From: Antedon mediterranea
Taxonomy: Eukaryota > Echinodermata > Crinoidea > Comatulida > Antedonidae
DNA: 64,000 bases
Assembly (NCBI RefSeq): GCF_964355755.1
Contig: NC_092678.1
Coordinates: 20,680,922 to 20,744,921 of the forward strand
Direction: 5' to 3'
Part shown: in pieces, positions 48,991-59,600 of the stretch
Numbering within the stretch: the stretch's first letter is position 1
How the letters are laid out: every line of letters starts with the position of its first letter
Program-made: the position numbers and the translations under genes
The notes under the pieces: model-generated
What the model was told of the DNA's origin: nothing
The model's database searches: none
The model's input: only the letters and a program-made list of their open reading frames with translations

Positions 48991-50454
48991 GTAACATTTA
49001 TTAATTAATAATACATTTGTATTATATTTTTGATTTTTATATCAAATAACATTTGATATAAGTACTTTAATTACATATTCATTCAATACCTACCTATATA
49101 ATCGACTATTCAAGTTCGTTGACTCAACTCAATTTACATATTCTTCTTATCGCCATTGAAATACACAATTCAAAAGTTATTAACAAAAATCAACAACATC
49201 TTTAAAAAAAGATTATCTTTTTTAGAAATCAACTTGAACAAAGTACGAATTTAATCTATTATCACTCATTGTACTATATCTTAAAAAACTATAAAATCAA
49301 GAAATAACCCGTTCCTGAACTTTTTTCATTCAGGTCTCTCCATGCGGAACTAGTGCCATTGTAATCAACAGCTTACAATTCATTTATCTTTTTACACATT
49401 TTTGTTATTTCATATAAAATCAAATAAGGTTGCTTCTAATGGGTAACTGCTTTGGTTTTCATAGCCTAAATTGAATTAACCCAAATTCACAAATTGGCAA
49501 TTGGGATAAACGGTTTAGGCCGCCCTATACCGTAGTATTTGCATAAGAGCAATTCGCATTAATAAATGTACTGTAGAATAAGGCCTAAAACTATAATTGA
49601 AGTCAAACGACAAAGCCTTTGGGCCTACTAAAATAGAAAGTTGTATTGAAACCAAATAGATAAACAAATTATCTTGGGCCTTATCTGTTTGAAATCCATG
49701 CGTTGAGTTATTGACAGTAATAATCTACACTGATACAATTACTGATTAATCTCTGTAGATCTCACACATTTTGCCTACCCGCATCTAATGTATAAACCAT
49801 GCCAGTGCAAATGTGTAAGAAAATGAATATTCAACAGTATGCCAGGTTTACAAATAAATTTAAATGTTTATGCGACTAATGTCACATTTTGAGACAGATC
49901 GACAAATATATAATACAGTAGGCATACACTAGTAGGCCTAGTAGTACAGTACACCACCTTTTAAAGGGACACTCGAAGGTGTCCCCTTAATGGGGATTCT
50001 AGTGTAATGCCCGGTTCATTGTGATGTTAATAACGAAATTCCACTCGCAATTACCATGCCAAGTTATAAGACCTTCAGATAGTAATTATTCTCCTTATTA
50101 ATTAATGTTTTCACAAAATCTAATCTATAATTATAACAAAATCTTTAATGATATAATTACAAATTTTTCCTTGTCTTTTTGTGTGTATGTATTTTTTGTT
50201 TTTTTTTTATTTAATATTTTTATCATTATTTGTATTATTGTGTTTGTTTGATAGGGGTTTCGGTTTCGGTCAAATTATAAGTAATATTATAAATTACATT
50301 TGTTTTTCTCTTTTTGTATGTATGTATGTTTTTATTTATTATTTTTATAATTATTTTTATTATTTTTGTTTGTTTTGGTTGTCGTGGTAGAATTTAATTT
50401 ATTTTAATATTATATTAATTAATGTATTATAATCTTATAATAATATTCATAAAT

Positions 50455-50512
50455 CAAACTGATCGGATTCGAACCTACGACCTTTCACAAGGCGAAGGAC
50501 ACTTAATTATAC
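50455..50512 (-). repeat. tRNA-like 3' half
   Basis: The minus strand reads GTAGGTTCGAATCCGATC (T-arm/box B) preceded by a CCTT...AAGG stem around TTGTGAA-like bases. The D-arm side is not recognisable, so this is at most a pseudo-tRNA or SINE remnant. Confidence 0.35.
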
Positions 50513-51558
50513 TTTTAAATTTTGAAGATCAAAGGAATAAAGAAAAAAAAAGTTATATTTTCAAATCATTGTAGTATGTGGTATTTATATTTACACAGTG
50601 TAATGGTACAATTTATATATTAAATATTCCTGCAAGCAGTTGAATCTACGTATTTATATATCTATAATTGAATAGTTCCCTTCCATTACAACTTATTAGA
50701 GAAATACGTATATCAAAACTCGTAGGAAGTGATTAATTATAATATAAAAGGCCTTGTTAGATTATTTAACACGCTTTGCTTGAGTGTATAAGAGGGTATA
50801 TTTCCGTAGTGTAACGAAGGAAAACCTGAGTCATTATACAGATTGCAGGAAACGCATATTGCGGAAAACTGGTCCTTTTATATGTTATGGTTTCATATTA
50901 TCGTTGTACGCTTTCAGTTCAAAAAATAATCAAACAATCGACGATTATTTTCGTTTTATAAACTGAACAGTTTACTAGCCGTGTTCTTTGCAATGTGTCT
51001 ATTCTATTCTGCATTATATACAAATCTTACGATCTATTGTCTGTTGTGGAAAAGCGAGCGTTCATCCTTCGCCATACGGGATTTGAAGCATAAAGGTCAA
51101 GACCGTATTTCTGAGCTGTATTGACTGTGACGAGTTGACTGTATGCGCATCAATGCAAACTGTACGCGCTACCATAACAGACCGTACAATTAAGTAAGCA
51201 GACGTTAATTACAGAGAGGACGATATATTATGCGGTAGTACGTGAAATTGGAGGCAAAATCGCTGAGTAAAACGAATAACAATGAAGTGGATCGGTTTTA
51301 AAATGAAGTCTTATCTATAAAACACAGAATATCTCAAACAGCAACGGATTTTAAATAACAACGCCTATTTTAAGGACATGATCACAGACCGAACACTCAG
51401 GAAGCGGGCTTTGTCAACAATTCAAGATCATTATTGCAGGCCTAACCCAATTAGTGAAGATACTATTATTATAATGGGATATTTAAAATATTACTGAAGC
51501 TCGTTAGCGTTGTTAAATACCAACTTGTCCGTATACCTCTCATCTCATTGAATGATAT

Positions 51559-53433
51559 ATGTTCTTGTTTGTGAAAATGCATTTGGAACTATTTTTGATT
51601 GCCTCAGTATGGGCAACGTTTGTTAACGATATCATCGCAATATCGGTACCATCGCATAAAACAGCTATTGCTGGTGACTTAATCAAACTAAAATGTCCAG
51701 ACACGGACAAATCTAGTTTTGATACTATAGTACTGTGGAGAAAACAGTCAACGAATACTATTATTTCAGCCAATTATAATATTTCTGTTGAGTTACCGGT
51801 AGATATTCAAAATCGTTATTCCATTGTTTACAAAAATGGTAGCCAATTTACTTTACGAATTGTGGATGTTAAACAAATAGATGAAGGCGTATACGAATGT
51901 GGTTACATAGAGAGTAAACAAGGCAAATTTCAAGGTTTGTATTCATTCAATGTTACACTAGAATCAATCAATACGATTGATTTTAATCCAGTTTGTTCGC
52001 TGGATGCTTCATCTGAATCAAGTACATTAACAAACAGTTCTGTGATTTCACTCACATGTTCAGTAGCAACAGACAAACTGTCGAAAGAGTATTCCATACA
52101 ATGGGCACGAGACGGAGAAGTACTAGCAAAGGAGACTAAAACCACTCTTTCGTTAACTAATTTCAGTCTTGTTGGATTGAATAATTTATATGTCTGTCAA
52201 CTTTTAATTAAGAATACAAAAATAGAAACGAAGGAGTGTTCTATCAAAACCTTGGAATATCCGGTTGTGTTGTCAGAGGAAAGGAACTATGTCAAGATAG
52301 GTAATGATATAAATATTACTTGTGACGTCAGATCATCGTCTGATGTCCCAATCTGGAATTTACAGCCGGCAAACACTGACATTCTAAAACGTCTTACATT
52401 CTCTAAGACCAACAGAACGTTGTCTATATCGAATCTATCTTTATCAGACAATAACATAGAGATCTTCTGTAAACACCACAATGGTTATACCAGAAAAGCA
52501 ACGATTATTGTGATTTCTGATACAATTGAAAGTACTTCTATTGCATTAGACGAATATAGGCCGATAAAAGAGAAGAAAGACAAAAAAGAGGAGAATACTG
52601 ACAAACATTCTGGCAAAACCACGAAAATGGGATTGTCACCAACTAATCTGTTTAGTTCTACCTTGCCTAGTTTTACTACTGGTTCTCAGTTCAGCATTCA
52701 GAATTTTCCCATCAGTTCTTCACCTGATGTATCATCTACACCTGATGTATCATCTACACCATCCACATACGTCACCAGTAGTCCTTCTTCAACAGAATCC
52801 TTATCTGGATTCCAGGAGTTCTTAAATATGGTTCACATGTCGTATAAAGTTTTTATTGCTGCCGCAATAGGAACCTTTCTTTTTCTAGTTCTACTCTTGA
52901 TCTTATTTATCTGTTGTTACAAACATGTTCAAAGTAAGAAACCCGCTCGATTAGCTATCAGCGATTCTTTTTATTCAGGCCTAGCCAACGTTCACAAGAA
53001 CACAAACTACCCGCTGCATTACAATGCTATGCACAAGCGATCAGGCTTTGGTCGGGCTAGCGGAGCCAGTTCTTTATTTGGTGAGGATGACATGGAAGGA
53101 AGCAATCTTCTTGAAATCATAGTACAGGGTAAATTTCCAGAAAATAGTGACATGCAATTTAGTGACACGTTAGAACATTGTAATCCAGACGACTCGTGCC
53201 TGTCGTCTGCTAAAGACTTCTGCAATTTAAACACTGGTGCTAAGGATTATGGGACGTCTGCAGATACACTGGATGGTACAGATGAAGGCATTTGCTCAGG
53301 GTCTGGTGAAACTAAATTTGATTTTGATTTTGATTCGCCAGTGAATACAAAACCACTGGATAGAAGTATGCAGCCAACCTCTGAACAAGATGCTAGCTTG
53401 GAACTCACAATACTTAAAGATACTCTTTGCTAA
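51559..53433 (+). CDS. Single-exon three-Ig transmembrane receptor
   Basis: One uninterrupted frame, 624 aa. Residues 1-28 form a signal peptide (HLELFLIASVWATFV core). Three Ig-type domains follow, each with the Cys/Trp/Cys pattern: Cys46-Trp60-Cys114, Cys167-Trp182-Cys213, Cys255-Trp266-Cys304. The first has the DEGVYECGY motif typical of V/I-set folds. There are many N-glycosylation sequons (NIS, NGS, NVT, NSS, NFS, NIT, NRT, NLS). A Lys/Glu-rich then Ser/Thr/Pro-rich stalk (about 333-420, repeating SSTPDV) leads to one membrane span (about 431-453, FLFLVLLLILFICC) and a 170-residue tail. The tail has SFYSGL (470-475), which fits a loose ITIM (S-x-Y-x-x-L) or a YxxL sorting signal, and acidic stretches. 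It is probably a cell-surface recognition or adhesion receptor; ligand unknown. No introns is unusual for an Ig receptor. The first of two in-frame ATGs (51559, 51577) was kept. Confidence 0.9.
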   Translation: MFLFVKMHLELFLIASVWATFVNDIIAISVPSHKTAIAGDLIKLKCPDTDKSSFDTIVLWRKQSTNTIISANYNISVELPVDIQNRYSIVYKNGSQFTLRIVDVKQIDEGVYECGYIESKQGKFQGLYSFNVTLESINTIDFNPVCSLDASSESSTLTNSSVISLTCSVATDKLSKEYSIQWARDGEVLAKETKTTLSLTNFSLVGLNNLYVCQLLIKNTKIETKECSIKTLEYPVVLSEERNYVKIGNDINITCDVRSSSDVPIWNLQPANTDILKRLTFSKTNRTLSISNLSLSDNNIEIFCKHHNGYTRKATIIVISDTIESTSIALDEYRPIKEKKDKKEENTDKHSGKTTKMGLSPTNLFSSTLPSFTTGSQFSIQNFPISSSPDVSSTPDVSSTPSTYVTSSPSSTESLSGFQEFLNMVHMSYKVFIAAAIGTFLFLVLLLILFICCYKHVQSKKPARLAISDSFYSGLANVHKNTNYPLHYNAMHKRSGFGRASGASSLFGEDDMEGSNLLEIIVQGKFPENSDMQFSDTLEHCNPDDSCLSSAKDFCNLNTGAKDYGTSADTLDGTDEGICSGSGETKFDFDFDSPVNTKPLDRSMQPTSEQDASLELTILKDTLC

Positions 53434-54606
53434 CATCTGATAAATAGAATAGACATTACTAATAGTAGGCGTACTGTACTACAGTATACTAGAATCTGTT
53501 ATATAGGCCTACACTATTTTTACAAATTAAACCACAAACAACAAAGGATTATTATGAAACAACACAATATAGGAAATTGAAACCGAAACACTACAATATT
53601 GTAAACCGTTAACGTAACCTCACGCCAGAGACGAGCGTAATAATAGTGTGAAGACACGAGAGGACCAGCTATTTTTACAAACAAAATATGTACTCGAGAA
53701 CGTCAGTCCTCGAGTGTATCTCGCGTGTTGTAGTCATTTTTTGACTGTAATCTTGGTTATTTAACTGTGCTATTCAAATCCTAGTAATGAAATAGAATTC
53801 CCAGCTTGTAACAGACATTTATAACATATTTCCATAATTTATAATAATACAAATGTTTGTTTCAATGGAAGGTGCCGTTATATTTCAAATACTGGTAAAT
53901 ATATTTTTACAATATAAATCATACATAAACTTGGGCCTTAATGACTAAAGGCATATATTTTCTACGGTACAGTTAATATTTCAGTAGTTGTATATACACG
54001 GTAAATGGGATGAGACTATACAATATAGCGAGTATCGGTTAAAATGCATTATGTTAATTAACCGATTTTATTATGTACGGCACAACCAGTGCAGCTTGAA
54101 TTCATACACATATTGTACTGTACAATATCACAATATCAAATCATGTTTTATGTACTGTACTACTATGACACAGCATGTGTACAATATAGGCTACAGTATA
54201 TATTGTATTATAACCTACAGATTATACTGTATCATACATTTCACACTGTGTTATATAATTATTATAGTGACATATTCCTGTAGCCGGAAATCGTTCAAAT
54301 CACAAGTCTATAATGTTTTGTATTTCTAAGTTGCTATTAAAATCCGAATTATATTTCTTTGAAAGCACAACATTTTCGTTATAAATCGTAACAAAGTGCG
54401 ATGACCTTTATATAAAATGTATTTATTTGTATTATATTGTCTATGTAAAACGTTCGTGTGATTATTGCCAATTTTAAATGTCATGATTGTTTTTTTAAAT
54501 ATTACTGTATACTCATTTTGCATGTACGTATTTTAATTGCATTGTAAATTGTGCATACGTAAGCTTGATGTTATTTATAGACTTTTACAGACGCTATTTT
54601 TTTTTT
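53434..54606. other. 3' flank of the Ig gene, AT-rich
   Basis: ATTAAA at 53526-53531 is the nearest candidate poly(A) signal. No further coding exon was recognised; frames at 53988-54523 are AT-rich chance frames. Confidence 0.4.
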
Positions 54607-55350
54607 CGAACTATGTTGAAAAATGTCTCCACTTTAGAACACTACATGAAAATTCCATATGCTAATAACCATAATGGAAATCTCATCATGTTGAAACCAT
54701 GGTGGAAAATTCCCTAATGTTAAAACAATGGTGGGAAATTTCTCCATTTTATAACATGGAAGAACATTCCTATTTTAGTACCAAGGAGGAAAATTCTTTC
54801 GCCATCTATTTATAGAGGAAATCCTTCCATTTTAAACAAGGAAGGAAATTCCGCCATGTTACAACCATTGAGAAAAACAAAAACAACATTCCTCTATTCT
54901 AGAACCAAGGAGGACATTTCTTCCATGTTATACCATGGAAAAATATTCCTCTATTCTAGAACGAACCAAGAAGGAAAATTCTTCCATGTTAAAACATGGA
55001 AGAATTTTCCTCTATTTTAGAACCAACCAAGAAGGAAAATCTTTCCATGTTATCACAGGAAAAAATATTCCACTATTTTAGAACCAACCAAGGAGGAAAA
55101 TTCTTCCACGTTATTACAGGGAAGAATTTTCCTCTATTTTAGAACCAACCAAGGAGGAAAATTCTTCCACGTTATTACAGGGAAGAATTTTCCTCTATTT
55201 TAGAACCAACCAAGGAGGAAAAGTCTTTATGTTATAACATGGAAGAACATTACTCTATTTTAGAAACCAACCAAGGAAGAAAATTCTTCCATGTTATAAC
55301 AGGGAAAAATATTACTCTATTTTATAATTCTTCCATGTTATTGTTATATC
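54607..55350. repeat. 61-bp palindromic minisatellite
   Basis: About twelve units; the best are 61 bp (starts at 55081 and 55142): GAACCAACCAAGGAGGAAAA, TTCTTCCA, a GTTAT core, then GGAAGAATTTTCCTCTATTT. TTCTTCC and GGAAGAA make each unit a small hairpin. Units decay leftward to shorter forms (GGTGGAAAATTCC). Confidence 0.85.
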
Positions 55351-56369
55351 AATGGAGGAAAGGTCCTCTATTAACTGCAATTAAATCAATTTCATTTAAA
55401 TTGTTAAAGCTTTGTTTTGGTTTTGATACTATAAATGAATATAATATAAATATTCGAAATAGATACGAGTAATAAAAAACAATAAACATACCGTATTGAT
55501 CAGCGATAAATTTTATTAATAATAATTATACTTACGTCACAATAATTTTAACTTGTTTCAATTTGTTTACAAATTAAAACAAGTTCTTTTTAAACCATTT
55601 CAATTTATTACGACTAGATCAAAAATTCTAGTCGTAATCTCCAAATTGAAACCATTGACAGTGGGAGTCCGGGGGGGGGGGGGATCTGAAAGGTCAGTTG
55701 AATGAAGGTATTTTTGTCACAAGTCATAAAATCTAAATCCCATTTTGTCAAACAATACTTTGGGATGATAAATTGAATTGAAATACGGTTTAAGCGTGTA
55801 GCCTATGATAAGATGTTGTTATAGATTTTATACGTCATGATGAAACAATAAAAAATACTTTGAAGAGAACAAACAAAAATTGTATGTTTTATTTACTTGT
55901 TAACAGTCTGTTTAAGAGAGGCATGGCTTAACCACCAGTAACAATATATTTCAATGAAATTGACACAATTTCGACGCGCGCGTAGCCCTTTCATTCGGAT
56001 CGTCTTTAAACGCCGCGTATAAAAACGTCACTCGATGAAGTAACGAGATGGAATAATGTTGAAAACTGCAATCATTTTTTAAGTAGTGTATGTTGTTATT
56101 AAACAATACAACAATTGAAAGTGAAACATAAAAGTATAACACATTAAGAAATAATATTACTTAGGCCTACCTGTTTTTCAATCTTGTTTGTGTTGTTAGC
56201 TCGACAAAAACTATAAATTCATGGAAAACAAAAATACAAATTAAGATATAATTGCACTATCTATTGAAACCGAAATGTACAGAATTTTAGATAATTACGT
56301 TTCATTTATTATCATAATAGAATCATCGTTCATTATTTGCACATGTTGTTCAAATGTTAATATACTTGC
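55351..56369. other. AT-rich, no gene seen
   Basis: Only a G-run at 55672-55682, inverted AAACAAGTT/AACTTGTTT motifs at 55550-55590 and a GACGCGCGCGTAG patch at 55972 stand out. Confidence 0.4.
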
Positions 56370-56622
56370 GCTACCATATTTGGGCATATCACTACCATAT
56401 TTCGGTATATCACTATGAAATTTCGGCACATCACTACCATATTTGGGCATATCACTACCATATTTCAGTTTATCACTACCATCACTTTTGGGCATATCAC
56501 TATCCTACTTCGGCATATCACTATCCTATTCGGGCATACCACTACATATTTGGGCATATTACTACCATATTCGGGCACCTCACACTTTTTTGATTGATAG
56601 TGTAGGCCTAGACAGAGCTAAT
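56370..56622. repeat. MITE with internal 21-bp tandem expansion
   Basis: About ten copies of a ~21-bp unit, CATATTTGGGCATATCACTAC, with CGGC/CAGT variants, end in TTGATTGATAGTGTAGGCCT and AGACAGAGCT. That end and the unit itself match the centre and right end of the CTGTCTACACTATCAA MITE family (37869, 43458). The left end is missing. Confidence 0.75.
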
Positions 56623-57769
56623 ACAGTAGGCCTACTTGATAACTTGTTTAGCTGGCACAATTTCAGTAGTCTTTTATATTTTATTTCGGGTTCGTGGAAA
56701 TAAAATTTTAAAAGAAAGAAACATTTACTACACTACCATAGTCAGAATACCTATCAGAAATATTGCAATAAATAATATTTTTGAACCAAACAAATTCATT
56801 GTATTAAACTTAAACCTCTGTAAGTATATATTATATGATAATAGGCCTACACACAGATAGTTATCATAACTCATCATGATTTAGAGTCACTCTCTATAAA
56901 TTAGGTTGAATAAAATACAGTATAAACAAACTCTGTATTAATATTGATAATATTTAATAATTGAAAACAAAAATAACATGAATAAACAGTGGGGTTTCTT
57001 TATAATGAAAAAAAAACATTCATTTTTTTGGTAATGGGAAGAATGTGACCAATGTGGTATAGCTTTTTAAAGCAATAATTCAAATCATTTAATTAAATAT
57101 GTTGCGTAAATATGAATTGTTGATGGACAATAAGCAATGACGCATCGTCTAACAAAGAAAAAATTGGGCGTGTTATAATACCAACAGTCACGTGATAATA
57201 TTGAACAAAACATAGATTTAATACAAAAATGATTAGGGATTTATGTTCGATGATAATCATTAAGGTTAAAAGGTCACATTATAATAAAAACTAAATGAGT
57301 TTTAAAAATGTTCGAACAAAGATTTACAATACTAATAAAAAAAATGAAATTTATTGTACACAACTGCTGTGTTGGATTGGATATTTTTTAATTTCGTGTT
57401 TATTTTTTTTATTATTATTTTAGGAATAAAAGCACACTCCAATACATTACTGTGTATTTTCTTTCTTTTTTTTTATTTTCGAATTATTTGGTTGGTTGGT
57501 AATATTCATATTGCGCGCATGTCCGAGTCACAGTCAATTCAAACATTTTAATCCGGAAAAAAAAAACACAAACATTAAATTTCAAGACGAGATTTGTATT
57601 ATCGTAGCTTGTTCCGTATATTCAGTCCAGTTGCCATAACAACAAAGAAAACGGATCATTAGTTTAAACTTGGGATTGCATAGAAAAAGACTAAATTATT
57701 CCCATTAGGACACTTGTTTCAAAAGAATTTCATTCAGCTGTCTCAAACAATTATAAATCATATTTAATT
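56623..57769. other. AT-rich, no gene seen
   Basis: No splice-supported frame or recognised repeat was found. Confidence 0.4.
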
Positions 57770-58450
57770 CAAAGATTGAATCTAGTAATTACTAATTACA
57801 GATTGAATCTAGTATTGAAAGATTGAATCTAGTAATCGAAGACTCGTTGTAATCGTATGCTAATTCTAGTAATCGAAGATTGAATCTAGTATTGAAAGAC
57901 TGAATCTAGTAATCGAAGACTCGTTGTAATCGTATACTGAATCTAGTAACCGAAGATTGAATCTAGTATTGAAAGACTGAATCTAGTAATCGAAGACTCG
58001 TTGTAATCGTATACCGAATCTAGTACTCGAAGATTAAATCTAGCATTGAAAGACAGAATCTAGTAATCGGAATTTCGTTGTAATCGTATTACTGAATCTA
58101 GTAATCGAAGATTGAATCTAGTATTGAAAGACTGAATCTAGTAATCGAAGACTCGTTGGAATCGTATACTGAATCTAGTAATCGAAGATTAAATCTAGCA
58201 TTGAAAGACTGAATCTAGTAATCGAAGACTCGTTCTAATCGTATACTGAATCTAGTAATCGAAGATTGAATCTAGTATTGAAAGACTGAATCTATTAATC
58301 GAAGACTCGTTGTAATCGTATACTGAATCTAGTAATCGAAGATTGAATCTAGGCCTATTGAAAGACTGAATCTAGTAATCGAAGATTGAATCTAGCATTG
58401 AAAGACTGAATCTAGCAATCGAAGATTGAATCTAGTGTAGTTAAAGATTG
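57770..58450. repeat. GAATCTAGTAATCGAAGA minisatellite
   Basis: Alternating ~20-bp subunits (GATTGAATCTAGTATTGAAA, GACTGAATCTAGTAATCGAA, GACTCGTTGTAATCGTATAC) form a higher unit of about 75 bp, repeated some eight times and breaking down at both ends. Confidence 0.9.
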
Positions 58451-59329
58451 AATGTACTTATCAATCCAGCTCAATATTAATTATGTATTGTCATGTTTTC
58501 TAATAGTAGACATAATTATATTCACAAACACAATATATAACAAAGGAAAATCAAAATGTAATAAATGTGAGATCTCTGTTATCATTATGTGTTATACAAA
58601 TAAAATTAATTGAATGTGGCCTACTGTTATATGATTAACTCCCTAAAGATGAAAATAATATCATACTGTATCAACAGCCGCTACTCAACATGGGTTAAAC
58701 CATTCCGTAATAGGGGTAGAAAAGTTGGCAATCATAACATAAATCATCAATTAAAAAGAATGCAAGATATTTATATTTTGTGTACATTTGTAGGCTATAT
58801 ATTATGTAATTTTCACAGTTAGTTTTTTCTGTCATATATCTATATTTTAAGAGGGTCCCTTCTGAAATCCAACAAATGTTGATACAAAACAATATGTGGC
58901 TCTGTTTTAAAGAATTACAATAGCTTTCAAAAACATTGTTTTTTTATATTTGAAAGAGACTTTAAATTATATTAATTGTTAAATTTAATTTAAGATAAAA
59001 TATAAATGTTTTTTTTTTGTTAAATTAATTTCACGTTTTGTATATTGAATTTTAATAACAGCTTGTTTTCATAATGTACATATTAATGATTTATTATGTT
59101 CGCTTGGAATACTTTTTTAATCTTTTAAAAGTGTTACAGCATAAATATTATCATGACGCCAAAGTAATTTTCCTTTGTTATTTGGAAGGACAATGGAATC
59201 GATGAGACGTGCCATAGGGAAGAGATCGTGGGAATAACCAATTATAAATGTTTCCACTGTATTAGTATTACGTATAACCATGGAGAAATATTTTTTCTCG
59301 ATGGTACAACCAAGGAAGCGTAAAATTAC
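58451..59329. other. AT-rich, no gene seen
   Basis: No coding or repeat feature could be supported. Confidence 0.4.
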
Positions 59330-59600
59330 AATGTAACGTCACTCTTCCCTGGTAAAACGTTATTCCTAAACACTGATAATAAAATAATACGCGACTGATA
59401 ATAATAATGATGATGATAATTATAATAACCAAATAATATTTTTAAAGATATAAAGAAATAACATTACTGTAACAATGTAACGTCACTCTTCCCTGGTATA
59501 ACGTTATTCCTAAACACTGATATTGATAATAAAATAATATGCGATTGATAATAATGATGATTATAATAACCAAATAATATTTTTAAAGATATAAAATATT
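59330..59600 (+). repeat. Direct duplication of ~130 bp
   Basis: AATGTAACGTCACTCTTCCC through ATATTTTTAAAGATATAAA occurs at about 59330-59453 and again at about 59475-59592, with small indels in the ATGATAAT part. The TTCCCTGGTA/TACCAGGGAA-like motif also appears near 62515. Confidence 0.75.

Larger units (their letters stand above)
45700..51558. other. Intergenic, between lectin 2 and the Ig receptor
   Basis: No coding exon was recognised. The divergent promoters of lectin 2 and the Ig gene must lie near the two ends. The area contains a dispersed repeat (47500-47560), a 30-bp minisatellite (48200-48990) and a tRNA-like remnant (50455-50512). The rest is AT-rich unique-looking DNA. Confidence 0.5.

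Noticed and set aside
48054-48997. Ile/Thr-, Asp- and Met-rich frames up to 265 codons
   Set aside because: Products of the 30-bp minisatellite.
53988-54523. 113-codon Tyr/Cys-rich frame and neighbours
   Set aside because: Composition follows local TAT/ATA/TGT-rich DNA; no motif or signal peptide.
57770-58450. CRISPR-like regular direct repeats
   Set aside because: Spacers are themselves repeats, the DNA is eukaryotic, and no cas genes exist.
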